From Deltaproteobacteria bacterium (lineage in GTDB: Bacteria > Desulfobacterota > Binatia > UTPRO1), in contig JAJCZP010000265.1 of the NCBI GenBank assembly GCA_029262315.1, positions 33,758 through 97,757 of the forward strand: a stretch of 64,000 nt of DNA, written 5' to 3'. Positions 1 through 9,238 of the stretch are shown one piece after another. The position numbers were made by a program, and so were the translations under genes. Within the stretch, counting starts at the first letter, position 1, and each line of letters starts with the position of its first letter. The notes beneath the pieces were generated by a model. It worked only from the letters and a program-made list of their open reading frames with translations. It did no database searches and was not told where the DNA came from.

Positions 1-1
1 A

Positions 2-733
2 CTACTGCTTGCCGCCCGCGTCACGTGGGCCGGGCGACCAGCGGCCCTCGGCGCCAATGGTACGCTCGATGTGCCGCTCGGCCTCAGCGAGTTCACGCGA
101 CCAATCACGGCTCCGGCGCGGCGCGGATTTGAACTCGTTGTACAGCGGTCGCGCTAGCTCGCGTCGACTGATGCCCTCTGGCGCGACCATGATATCGACC
201 TGCGCACCTGCAAGGTCGAATCCGCTGTGGATGATGTCGTCAGCTTCCATGCCATAGGCGCCGAGCGTCTGCTTGAGCGCGCCGGCGTTCGTGCCGAAGC
301 GGCGTGCTACCTCGTGAATGTTTTGGATGCGGTACGTGTCGGTGTCGGTGATGCCGAGGTGATACGCGCAAAAGAGATCAAAGGGATCGATCGTGGCGGT
401 GCTGGCGCCGCGGGGCGGGGCTGGGCGAGAAGGGGATTGCCGCGCGTGCTCCTCGCGTGGCGGCCGTGGCCGTCGGCTCCGCGGGGGGCCGCCACGTTGC
501 TGTCCCCGTGAATAGCGGCTTGGACTGGTGTCCTCCGTTTGGAGTGAGTGCCGCCGTCGGTCCTCCTGGCGGTGTCCGTATTGGCCTGATCCGCCCGGGC
601 CCGCGTAGGGCCGCCGGGGCGCTGTTGGGGCCTCGTTCCCGCGGGTGCCGACCCCACTCTGGCCCGGGTGGGCCGTCGTCCCGTCGCCTGCGCCCTGAGA
701 TGAGGGGCCGCGTGCCTTCCGTCGCCGGGTCAT
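2..733 (-). CDS. hypothetical protein; long basic/disordered N-terminus and a conserved-looking C-terminal domain
   Basis: ORF track (2..835); internal ATG at 733 (MTRRRKARG...) avoids overlap with plsC; C-terminal part DPFDLFCAYHLGITDTDTYRIQNIHEVARRFGTNAGALKQTLGAYGM looks structured/HTH-like. Confidence 0.6.
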   Translation of the reverse strand: MTRRRKARGPSSQGAGDGTTAHPGQSGVGTRGNEAPTAPRRPYAGPGGSGQYGHRQEDRRRHSLQTEDTSPSRYSRGQQRGGPPRSRRPRPPREEHARQSPSRPAPPRGASTATIDPFDLFCAYHLGITDTDTYRIQNIHEVARRFGTNAGALKQTLGAYGMEADDIIHSGFDLAGAQVDIMVAPEGISRRELARPLYNEFKSAPRRSRDWSRELAEAERHIERTIGAEGRWSPGPRDAGGKQ

Positions 734-773
734 GCCCCCTCTATGCCGTATCGCTGGGGGTAGGTCGAGGTGC

Positions 774-1559
774 TTAGCTGGCTTTGCGCAGGGCAGTCGG
801 GGGATGGTCGCGATCCATTCCTCGCATCGCGGCAAGATTGTGATCGATATGCGCGCGCAGATCGATGATCATCTGCTCGCGGTCTTCGCCTGCCGAGCGG
901 CCAATCGGGGCATCGATCCGGACGAGCACACGGATCCCAAAGGGGATCGGGAGGAAGTTCCACCGCATCAGCTTCCAGGAATTCTCGATCGTCACCGCGA
1001 CGATCGGCGTTGCGGGTGCCGCGGCCATCAGCGTCATGGTCCCGCGAGGCTTGAACACGCGGAGCAGGCCGGAGCGTGCGCGGGTGCCTTCGGGGAAGAT
1101 GACGGCGGACACGCCTTTGCGCTCGACGCGGTGTCCGAGCGCCGCAATGGACGCTTCCGCCTGCGCGCCGTCCGCGCGGTCGATCAGGGCATTCCCGCCA
1201 TGTCTCAGGTTGTACGCGACACTGGGAATCCCTCGTGCGAGTTCCCGCTTGGACACGAACTTGGGGAAGTTGGTGAAGAACAGGTGCCCGAGGATGATGA
1301 TGTCGAACAGGCTCTGGTGGTTGGCGACAATCAGGTAGGGCGTATGCGCGGTTACCTCGGGCGCTCGATCGACCTCAACCCGGGTGCCAACGAGGCGGAA
1401 GGCGGCGGCGAGGGTCGAGCACATGACGGCGACCGCGTAGTCGTGCGGCCGTTCACCGAAGCGCTTGGCAACACGCTGGATGACCTCGAAGGCGAGCAAG
1501 GTCATTGCGAAGACCGGCGCGAACACCAGCGTCGTGCCCCAATCGAGGACTCGCTGCAT
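774..1559 (-). CDS. plsC: 1-acyl-sn-glycerol-3-phosphate acyltransferase (PlsC family)
   Basis: NHQSLFD (NHx4D) and FPEGTRARSG motifs. Confidence 0.9.
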   Translation of the reverse strand: MQRVLDWGTTLVFAPVFAMTLLAFEVIQRVAKRFGERPHDYAVAVMCSTLAAAFRLVGTRVEVDRAPEVTAHTPYLIVANHQSLFDIIILGHLFFTNFPKFVSKRELARGIPSVAYNLRHGGNALIDRADGAQAEASIAALGHRVERKGVSAVIFPEGTRARSGLLRVFKPRGTMTLMAAAPATPIVAVTIENSWKLMRWNFLPIPFGIRVLVRIDAPIGRSAGEDREQMIIDLRAHIDHNLAAMRGMDRDHPPTALRKAS

Positions 1560-1619
1560 CGTCAGTACCTACGGTGCAGCAAGGTCGTGGTGGAAGCAAG
1601 CGCGGAGGAAGATTGTACG

Positions 1620-1649
1620 TTGACATGTTCGGACGTCGTTTCCTAAAGT
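1620..1649 (+). promoter_or_regulatory. candidate sigma70-type promoter TTGACA-N18-TAAAGT
   Basis: TTGACA at 1620-1625, TAAAGT at 1644-1649, 9 nt before GTG 1659. Confidence 0.45.
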
Positions 1650-1658
1650 GCAGCGTTC

Positions 1659-1949
1659 GTGGGGCAGATCATGCTCGGTTTTGTGGTTCGTCAATGTGCG
1701 ATCGCGCTCGGTCGTGCGCCGTCGCCGGCCGATTTCATGGAATGGGCCAACCATCAGGGCCCGCGCAGTCGCCCGCACTGCCTGTTCGGTCGCGCGCTGA
1801 CGATCGACGAGGCGCGGGTCATCTTGCGTCATCCCGGGCGTCCAGTGACCGTGCGTGAAGAAGGGCCGCAGCCGCTGTTTGCCCTTGGCGTCCTCAAAGA
1901 GAGCGACGGTCGCCTCCGTATCGCCGACGATCGCGATGCGAGCGAGTAG
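1659..1949 (+). CDS. hypothetical protein
   Basis: ORF fills the gap between plsC and the esterase; GTG start. Confidence 0.55.
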   Translation: MGQIMLGFVVRQCAIALGRAPSPADFMEWANHQGPRSRPHCLFGRALTIDEARVILRHPGRPVTVREEGPQPLFALGVLKESDGRLRIADDRDASE

Positions 1950-1962
1950 CTGGGGCCGCCTC

Positions 1963-2622
1963 CTACGCTGCCGCCTCGAGCAGCTCTTGGAGCCATCGGG
2001 AGAGGTCGCCGAAGCTCTTGGCGTTGATCTCGTGACCCATCTCGTATTCCTGGTACGTGACGGGGATGCCAAGTGCGCGCAGCGATGTCGCTGATTGCTG
2101 TGCCCGTGCGACGGCGATGATTTCGTCCCCTGTGCCATGCTGGACCAGTGTCGGCAGGGCGCTGTGGGCATCCGTTGCGGAGATGTCGCTGGCGAGTGCG
2201 GGCGGCAGCCACGAGCTCAGGGCCACGAGGCCGGCGAATCGCGTCGGATCGTCGAGTGCTAGTCGGTAGGCCAGGACTCCCCCCTGGCTGAAGCCAAGCA
2301 CGGCGAGCTTCCGTTCGTCGATGGGGTAGCGCGCGCAGGCGGCATCGATGAACGATCGGACCTCGTTCGTCGCTTGCTTGACGGTCTCCCCGGTTGCGGC
2401 TTGTCCGGCGCCGGTGAGCGGAAACCACCCGTATCCGGCGGCCCCGCCACCCAACGGTACGGTGAGTCGGCCCTGCGGGCATATGACCTGCACCCGGCCA
2501 CCCATGAGCAGAGGTGCTAGGCCGAGTAGATCCATCGCGCTCGCACCCCAGCCGTGCAGTGCGATGATCGTGGGGTGCGGGCCGTCGCCGCTCGGTTCGT
2601 AGTGGGCGTGGATCACGTGCAC
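1963..2622 (-). CDS. phospholipase/carboxylesterase family alpha/beta hydrolase
   Basis: IIALHGWGAS and GFSQGG nucleophile elbow; start could also be ATG at 2688. Confidence 0.8.
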   Translation of the reverse strand: MHVIHAHYEPSGDGPHPTIIALHGWGASAMDLLGLAPLLMGGRVQVICPQGRLTVPLGGGAAGYGWFPLTGAGQAATGETVKQATNEVRSFIDAACARYPIDERKLAVLGFSQGGVLAYRLALDDPTRFAGLVALSSWLPPALASDISATDAHSALPTLVQHGTGDEIIAVARAQQSATSLRALGIPVTYQEYEMGHEINAKSFGDLSRWLQELLEAAA

Positions 2623-2702
2623 AGTTGGGCTCCTCCCAGGCTCGTTTGCCGTCTGTAGGGCCTCTGCTACCCTTTCCCGATGCGTCACTGCAAGGCGGGT
2701 CC

Positions 2703-3392
2703 GTGAAGCTCCTTTTGTTCGACCTCGACGGGACCGTGTTGCGTGCGACGCACGGCACGCCGCCGTTTGGCAGGGCCATGCGGGAGATTTTCGGCGTCGA
2801 GCTCGAAGCAGGCACCGTGCGCTTCGATGGCAAGACCGATCCCGCCATCATCGAGGAGATCCTGGCCCGCAGCGGCGCGGAAATGCGCTTGGATGAGACG
2901 ACCCTGCGCCGGTTCGAGGACCGGCTCGCCACCTATCTCGAGGAAGCCCTCACGGCGGGAGAGACGACGGTCGCGCCCACGCGCGGGGTCCTTCCCGTGC
3001 TCGAGACGCTCGCCGGACGTCGGGAGTTCGCTCTCGCCGTGCTCACCGGCAATCTCGAACGCACCGCCCGGTTGAAGCTCCGTGCCGCCGGTCTTGCCGA
3101 GTTCTTCGCGACGGGAGCCTATGGGAGTGACCGGACCGTGCGTGCCGAACTTCCCGACGTCGCGCGTGACCGCTACCGGTCGGCGACCGGAGAGGACGTG
3201 CCGCGCGAGCGGTGCATCATTGTCGGCGATACGCCGCTCGATCACGCGGCGGCGGCCGCCAACGGCATTCCGTGTATGCTCGTCGCGACTGGCCGAACAG
3301 CCTACGACGAACTGGTGACGCTGGCGCCGGACGCCACGTTTCGCGACTGGACCGACGGCGCGGCGATCGCCCGGACCCTCGAGGCCCTATGA
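2703..3392 (+). CDS. HAD-superfamily hydrolase (phosphoglycolate phosphatase-like)
   Basis: LLFDLDGTVL, GDTPLDHAAAAANG motifs; GTG start at 2703. Confidence 0.85.
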   Translation: MKLLLFDLDGTVLRATHGTPPFGRAMREIFGVELEAGTVRFDGKTDPAIIEEILARSGAEMRLDETTLRRFEDRLATYLEEALTAGETTVAPTRGVLPVLETLAGRREFALAVLTGNLERTARLKLRAAGLAEFFATGAYGSDRTVRAELPDVARDRYRSATGEDVPRERCIIVGDTPLDHAAAAANGIPCMLVATGRTAYDELVTLAPDATFRDWTDGAAIARTLEAL

Positions 3393-3886
3393 GTGCAGTT
3401 CCGCGTGACTATCGGGTGTACGTCGCCAAGGACTACCTCAAGTTCTCGGCGGCGCATTTCATCGCCTACAAGGGGTTCCGCGAGCCCCTGCATGGCCACA
3501 ACTACCATGTGTCGGTGTCCATCTCCGGGACCGTTGGCACCGACGGCTACGTTCTCGACTTCGGCATCGTGAAGGATATCACGCGCCGCATTTGCGCGGA
3601 GCTGGACGAGCGTGTCCTGATCCCGACGCAGAGCGATTGTCTGGACGTCGTCGAGGAGGGCCCGAGCGTCGTGCTCACCTACGAGGATGGAGCGCGCTTC
3701 GTGTTCCCGGCCGTCGATACGGTGATGCTGCCGATCATGCACGCGTCCGCGGAAGAGCTCGCGGCATACGTCCTCGAGCGGCTGCAGGCGGCGCTGCGCG
3801 AGCACGAGGTGCGAGGCCTCACCGAGATCGAAGTCGGTGTCGGTGAAGCGCCCGGTCAAGCAGCATACTGCCGGCAGAGGTTGTAG
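3389..3886 (+). CDS. 6-pyruvoyl-tetrahydropterin synthase/QueD family protein, with ExxHGH (PTPS-III-like) motif
   Basis: FSAAHF and EPLHGHNY motifs; ATGA overlap with upstream HAD gene. Confidence 0.85.
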   Translation: MSAVPRDYRVYVAKDYLKFSAAHFIAYKGFREPLHGHNYHVSVSISGTVGTDGYVLDFGIVKDITRRICAELDERVLIPTQSDCLDVVEEGPSVVLTYEDGARFVFPAVDTVMLPIMHASAEELAAYVLERLQAALREHEVRGLTEIEVGVGEAPGQAAYCRQRL

Positions 3887-3891
3887 ATCGT

Positions 3892-4194
3892 ATGGGACGC
3901 GTGGCGCGACGCGCGTGTGCGTTGTTGCTCGTGCTCGGCGCGGCGTGCGCACCGGCGCTTCCCGATCCCGAGTCCCCAGGTGCGGAACTCTATCGGACGC
4001 GCTGTGGGGGATGTCATCGGCTGTACGCTCCGGCGACTCTCACAGCGGCGATGTGGGAGATGCAGCTCGAGCGCATGGATCGCGAGATGGCGCGTCGGGG
4101 GGTGCGACCACTCGACACGGCCGAGCGGGACACGGTGCTTCGCTACTTGCAGGCGCATGGCTCGGACGCTGCACCGCCGGAGGGAGATTCATGA
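3892..4194 (+). CDS. small putative lipoprotein with a single c-type heme motif
   Basis: lipobox-like LGAACAP, one CGGCH (CxxCH). Confidence 0.7.
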   Translation: MGRVARRACALLLVLGAACAPALPDPESPGAELYRTRCGGCHRLYAPATLTAAMWEMQLERMDREMARRGVRPLDTAERDTVLRYLQAHGSDAAPPEGDS

Positions 4195-5696
4195 AGCTGG
4201 CATTCGATGCACGAGCACTTCATCGGGTTCGAGCTGATTTGACGGCCATCGTCGTGTCGCGCGAGGGCCTGCGGAAGCTCCGCGCGGAGCGACTCGTGGG
4301 TGCCGCCATCGCGCGTGAGCTTACACGCCGCCGTTTCAAGGGCGCGGTCGGCAGTGCCACGCTGATTGCCGCCGGCGCGCACGGTGCCACGCGCCATCTT
4401 GCCATCGTCGGCGTCGGTCCGGCTGCGAAGGTCGGGCGCGACGAGCTTCGTCGCGCGGGCGTCGAGATCCTCGCACGCGCCCGTGAGGTGCGTGCGCGAC
4501 AGGTTGTCGTCGGCGTACGGGGGCCGGCGACCGCGCTTCCGGCTGACGGACCCGAAGCCGTGGGCCTCTTGGCGGAAGGGGCGCTCCTCGCGGGGTATCG
4601 GTTCGGTGGGTATCGGCGGGGCAGGCGCCCGACAGCCATTGCCCGTCTGACGTTCGCAGAGCAGCAGACCGAGGGTGCACGGGCGCTCCGACGTGCGCTG
4701 CGAGCCGCCGAGGCGATGGCAAAAGCGACCCACCGCTCGCGGGATTGGATCAACGAGCCGGCGGCGGTGCTGACTCCCGCTGCGTGGGCGACCGATGTCA
4801 CCAAGGTGGCGCGTGCGGCCGGGCTCGAAGTCAAAGTCGACGGGCCCGCGGCCATATCCACGCTCGGCATGGGGGCATTGCTCGGGGTGGCACGCGGAAG
4901 CGCGGAGCCGCCGCGCTTCATCCGTCTCGCGTACCGTCCACGCGGGCGCCGGGCCGAGCGACGCGTCGCTCTGGTTGGGAAGGGCATCACGTTCGACAGC
5001 GGTGGGCTGTCACTGAAGGCGGCCGGCGGCATGGTGCACATGAAGCGTGACATGGCCGGTGGTGCGGCGGTGCTCGGTGCGATGTTGGCGATCGCCAAGC
5101 TTCGACCGGCCGTTGAAGTGCTTGCCTATGTCCCCGCGAGCGAGAATCTTCCCGGGGGTTCGGCGATGAAGCCCGGCGATATCCTGCGGACGGCGGCGGG
5201 AACGACGATCGAGGTGCTGAATACGGACGCGGAGGGTCGTCTCGTGTTGGCGGACGCGCTGACGATCGCTCTTCGGGACGCGCCTGACACGATCGTCGAC
5301 ATCGCCACGCTGACGGGCGCGGTGCGCAGCGCGCTCGGAACCCGGATGGCCGGTGTCATGGGCACGGATGCTTCCCTCGTGCGACAGCTCATACGCGCGG
5401 GTGAGGAGACGGGGGAACGACTCTGGGAGCTTCCCCTCGTCGAGGCGTATCGGTCGCACCTCGATAGCCCGGTGGCGGATATCGCGAACGTGGGGTCGAC
5501 CCCGTATGGCGGTGCGATTCACGCAGGGCTTTTCCTGCGCGAGTTCATCGGCGACGTGCCGTGGGCCCATATCGATGTCGCGGGCGTTGCCTTTACCGAC
5601 CGGAGTTTTCCTGGTGTTCCGCGCGGCGGCGTCGGTTTCGGCGTGCGACTGCTGGCGCGGTGGGTGTGCGGGCTCGCCGCACAGAACGGCGACTGA
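4191..5696 (+). CDS. pepA: leucyl aminopeptidase (M17)
   Basis: NTDAEGRLVLADAL signature; ATG at 4191. Confidence 0.95.
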   Translation: MKLAFDARALHRVRADLTAIVVSREGLRKLRAERLVGAAIARELTRRRFKGAVGSATLIAAGAHGATRHLAIVGVGPAAKVGRDELRRAGVEILARAREVRARQVVVGVRGPATALPADGPEAVGLLAEGALLAGYRFGGYRRGRRPTAIARLTFAEQQTEGARALRRALRAAEAMAKATHRSRDWINEPAAVLTPAAWATDVTKVARAAGLEVKVDGPAAISTLGMGALLGVARGSAEPPRFIRLAYRPRGRRAERRVALVGKGITFDSGGLSLKAAGGMVHMKRDMAGGAAVLGAMLAIAKLRPAVEVLAYVPASENLPGGSAMKPGDILRTAAGTTIEVLNTDAEGRLVLADALTIALRDAPDTIVDIATLTGAVRSALGTRMAGVMGTDASLVRQLIRAGEETGERLWELPLVEAYRSHLDSPVADIANVGSTPYGGAIHAGLFLREFIGDVPWAHIDVAGVAFTDRSFPGVPRGGVGFGVRLLARWVCGLAAQNGD

Positions 5697-5702
5697 GGGT
5701 TT

Positions 5703-7124
5703 TTAGCGTGCGGCGGGGTTCGTTCTGAGCGAGCTTCGGAATCGCTCGATGACCTGTTGCATCGACGTGCGGATCCCTTCGTGCCGGTGTGCGATGTTCA
5801 CGCCTTCGCCGGGATCCTTCGTGAGCGCGTAGAGTTCGACGCGCTCCGGCGTGTCGAGCTTCGCGGGCGGGACGAGCCCAAGCGGCATGGGGGGACGCCC
5901 GGCTGTGACGTGTACCAGCTTCCATCCCGCCCACCGCATGGCGACCGGACGATTCTCACGGGCGCCGATCGCGAACACGGGACGTGTTGGAGCATCGTTG
6001 TCCGTCAGGAGATGCGTGGCGAAGCTCGTACCGTCGGGAGGGAGCACCAGGCTCGCGAGCCCGAGCAATTCTGTCAGCGTCGGGACGAGATCGACGCTGC
6101 TGACCTGGCGTCGTACGACGCGCCCTGCGGGGAGCACTCCCGGCCACGCGAGCACGAGCGGGACGTGCAGCGTCGAGTCGTACAGGAACCAGCCGTGCTG
6201 AAACAACTCTCGGTGTTCGGTGAGGCTCTCCCCATGGTCGGCGGTCAGAATAGTCAGAGTCTCGTCGGCGCTACTCGTTCGGGCGATCGCCTCTTGCAGG
6301 CGACCGACTTGGGCATCGGTGTACCGGATCTCGCCGTCGTAGCGACGTATGAAGTCGGACGGTCGGGTCGAGCCGTCGATCCGCTGATACTTCGGAAGGA
6401 CGCCGAGCCCGAAGTCGCTGGGACCGATGATGAGGGGCGCGTTGCGGCCGAACATGTAGGGGGGGTACTCGTAGCTCGCGCTCCAGGACTCGTCAGCGGA
6501 GGTGTAGGGTCCGTGCGGCGCGACGAAATGCACCCACAGAAACCACGGGTGCGCCGCATTGCCATCGAGCCACGCGATCGCTGCGTCCGCGCCGTCGGCG
6601 TCCAAAGCGGTTCGCGCGGAGCCTTCGCCAAAGGTCTCGAAGTGATCGAAGCCGCGACCGAACCCGCGCGCGGTCGAGAGGAGGTCGGTGCCGACGAAGC
6701 CCGCGGTGCGGTATCCGGCCGCGCCCAGCCGCTCGGCGAGTGTCGCAACGTTGGCGGGAAGTGACCCGCCGTCGAAGAGCACCTTGCTGCGATACTGATA
6801 TAGCCCGGTCAGCAGTGAGGCGATCGCGGGTGCGGTGTCGGGTGCGGTCGTGATCGCCTCGGTGATCCGAACCCCCCGCGCGGCGAGGCGGTCGATCGCG
6901 GGGCTGGTGGCTACGGGAAACCCGTACGCGCCCAGATGGTCGGGGCGCAGCGAGTCGACGGTGATCAGTAGCACGTTCGGCAACGCTCCGTGTGCCGTCC
7001 GCAGCGGGAACGTGGGGGTGGAGTGGCATCCGGGTGTCAGTGCCTGCGCAACGAGGGACACCACCAGCAGGGCGCCGGTACAGGCGCTGTGTCGCACGGA
7101 CGGGACAGCGGCGCGTGTGTTCAC
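5703..7124 (-). CDS. sulfatase/alkaline-phosphatase-fold protein, lacks CxPxR
   Basis: NVLLITVDSLRPDHLGAYG ... TAPAIASLLTG; GTG at 7124 in GTGA overlap with pepP stop. Confidence 0.8.
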   Translation of the reverse strand: MNTRAAVPSVRHSACTGALLVVSLVAQALTPGCHSTPTFPLRTAHGALPNVLLITVDSLRPDHLGAYGFPVATSPAIDRLAARGVRITEAITTAPDTAPAIASLLTGLYQYRSKVLFDGGSLPANVATLAERLGAAGYRTAGFVGTDLLSTARGFGRGFDHFETFGEGSARTALDADGADAAIAWLDGNAAHPWFLWVHFVAPHGPYTSADESWSASYEYPPYMFGRNAPLIIGPSDFGLGVLPKYQRIDGSTRPSDFIRRYDGEIRYTDAQVGRLQEAIARTSSADETLTILTADHGESLTEHRELFQHGWFLYDSTLHVPLVLAWPGVLPAGRVVRRQVSSVDLVPTLTELLGLASLVLPPDGTSFATHLLTDNDAPTRPVFAIGARENRPVAMRWAGWKLVHVTAGRPPMPLGLVPPAKLDTPERVELYALTKDPGEGVNIAHRHEGIRTSMQQVIERFRSSLRTNPAAR

Positions 7125-8431
7125 GGGGCGTTCCGAATGGCCTCGATGTCGTCGATGCTGGTCGGGATGTCGGCCGTCAGCACTCGGGCGCCGTCGTCGG
7201 TGACGAGTACGTCGTCCTCGATCCGGATACCGATCCCGCGCCACCCTGCGTCGACGCTCTCGTCGTCCGCGGGGACGTACAATCCAGGCTCGATCGTCAG
7301 CACCATCCCCGGTGCCAACGGGCGGGAGCCGTCGCCGACGTGGTAGACGCCGACATCGTGCACGTCCATACCGAGCCAGTGGCTGGTTCGGTGCATGAAG
7401 AACCGTCGATAGGTCCCCTGCTCGAGCGCTTCGTCGTGCGATCCCTTGAGTAGGCCAAGGGTGATGAGACCGTCGACGAGATTCTCGACCGCGCGCTGGT
7501 GCGGCTCATCGAACGAGGCGCCGGGTCGGACCGCGGCGATCGCCGCCTCCTGGGCGCGGAGCACGACCTCGTAGAGCGCGCGTTGGCGCTCGCTGAAACG
7601 GCGACCGACGGGGTACGTCCGGGTGATGTCGGCGCAGTACCCATCGACTTCGGCGCCGGCGTCGAGGAGGAGGAGGTCGCCCTCCTGCATCCGCCGCGCG
7701 TTGTCCACGTAGTGCAGGATGGTCGCGTTCGCTCCGGAGGCGACGATCGAGGGATAGGCTGGCCCCGTGGCGCCGCGCCGTCGGAACTCGTAGTCGACGA
7801 GGGCTTGGATCTCATACTCGAACGAGTCCGCGCGTGTCTCGCGCATCGCTCGCCGATGCGCTTCGCAAGAGATGGTGGCGGCACGCTGCATCGCGTCGAT
7901 CTCTTCCGGGCCCTTGAACAGCCGCATCTCGTGCAGGAGCGCGCCAGGGTCGAGGATGCCGCGCGGGCCGGCGCCGGTGCGCGCGCGGTTGTCGCGGGCC
8001 CGGCCGTAGAGATCGAGGATCCGTTGGTTGAACGCCGTGTCTCGTCCTGGCGCAAAGTACAGTACGGGAGCGTGCTCGATGAGCTTCGGGAGGCGCTCCG
8101 CGAGTTCCTCCGCGGGATGGGCCGCGTCCGCCCCATAAACCGAGGTGGCACCTTCGACGCCGGCACGAACGCCTGTCCAGACTTCCCGTTCACGATCACG
8201 CGGGCGGACGAATAGCGTAAACGGATGTGGACTGCCCGGTGCCAGCACGCAGGTCGTTTCCGGCTCCGGGAAGCCCGTGAGGTAGAGGAGATCGTTGTCC
8301 TGTCGGTAGGGATACTCGACGTCGTGGGACCGGACGGCGGTCGGCGCGGCCCGGAAGATGGCGACTCCGCCGTCCATCTGGCGCATGAACTCGCGTCGGC
8401 GCGCCGCATGGAGCTGGCGATCGTGCGTCAC
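7121..8431 (-). CDS. pepP: Xaa-Pro aminopeptidase (M24)
   Basis: LLLLDAGAEVDGYCADITRTYPV, HxxxHWLGMDVHD, EPGLYVP; start GTG 8431 likely, ORF opens at 8479. Confidence 0.9.
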   Translation of the reverse strand: MTHDRQLHAARRREFMRQMDGGVAIFRAAPTAVRSHDVEYPYRQDNDLLYLTGFPEPETTCVLAPGSPHPFTLFVRPRDREREVWTGVRAGVEGATSVYGADAAHPAEELAERLPKLIEHAPVLYFAPGRDTAFNQRILDLYGRARDNRARTGAGPRGILDPGALLHEMRLFKGPEEIDAMQRAATISCEAHRRAMRETRADSFEYEIQALVDYEFRRRGATGPAYPSIVASGANATILHYVDNARRMQEGDLLLLDAGAEVDGYCADITRTYPVGRRFSERQRALYEVVLRAQEAAIAAVRPGASFDEPHQRAVENLVDGLITLGLLKGSHDEALEQGTYRRFFMHRTSHWLGMDVHDVGVYHVGDGSRPLAPGMVLTIEPGLYVPADDESVDAGWRGIGIRIEDDVLVTDDGARVLTADIPTSIDDIEAIRNAP

Positions 8432-8524
8432 ACTGGGTGTTTTAGCATGGGGCCGCGAGCCGTCGATAGCGTGCTTCAATTGCGGTGCCGGGTACGACTA
8501 TGATGGGGGAGGAGGAATCACGCG

Positions 8525-8812
8525 ATGGGAACCGATGCTCATCTTCTGGTCAAGATTGGCGTGGCGGCGTCGATCGCGCTTGCTACGGCGTCGACCAGCT
8601 GGGCGCTGGATTGTGCTCGTGTGCAGCAACTGACCGACGGCGGCATGCGTCCGGCCGAGGTCGCGCGCGAGCTCGGGATCACGACCCCGGATGTGCAGGC
8701 ATGTCTCGCTGGCGTCGTCGAGGTGCCCAAGCCCGGGGCGCCTCGGCCGCAACGCGTGCCGTTCAACATCCCCGGCAGCGCCGATGAGCTCCGCCGGCCA
8801 CCCAATACGTGA
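8525..8812 (+). CDS. hypothetical secreted protein with an HTH-like segment
   Basis: signal peptide-like N-terminus (IGVAASIALATASTSWA), SD GGAGGA upstream; MRPAEVARELGITTPDVQACL. Confidence 0.55.
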   Translation: MGTDAHLLVKIGVAASIALATASTSWALDCARVQQLTDGGMRPAEVARELGITTPDVQACLAGVVEVPKPGAPRPQRVPFNIPGSADELRRPPNT

Positions 8813-8875
8813 GACGTCTCGAGTGCAATCGTGACGAGGAGTAGCGTGGGTTGGTTCCCGACGGGACGATGACAG

Positions 8876-9238
8876 ATGGCACACGAGTTTGAATCCCCCC
8901 CGGCGCTCGAGATGCTGCTGACGCGGCTCGGCGAGATGAAGATGGTCCTCGGTCCGGCCGCAGCGGGGCGACTCGAACTGGTCCGGAGCGAGCTGACACG
9001 GGCACTCGCCCTCCGGGCCGACGGAGATCCGACGGGTGCGAGTGCGGCGATTGGGCGTGCGATGGCTGAGCTCGCCGCGCTTGCCGATGGTCTCGATCCG
9101 GCCGAGGGGGCGCTCATGCGCGCCGCGGTCGAGGTGTTCGGGACGGCATTGGCGCGTGGTGCGGCGCACGAGATGGAGCAGACGGCGGACGTGATGCGGG
9201 AGCGCTCCGGCGCTCGCAAGGTCGAGAAGAAGTCGTGA
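8876..9238 (+). CDS. hypothetical protein, alpha-helical
   Basis: ORF, overlapping stop/start with next gene. Confidence 0.6.
   Translation: MAHEFESPPALEMLLTRLGEMKMVLGPAAAGRLELVRSELTRALALRADGDPTGASAAIGRAMAELAALADGLDPAEGALMRAAVEVFGTALARGAAHEMEQTADVMRERSGARKVEKKS

Noticed and set aside
732-1646. 304-aa plus-strand ORF opposite plsC
   Set aside because: Antisense to plsC; low-complexity acidic/basic composition.
5675-5705. Short CGCCG/CGGCG hairpin plus GGTTTTT at the end of pepA as terminator
   Set aside because: Only a 5-bp stem, overlaps the pepA stop and the T run is displaced; too weak to call.
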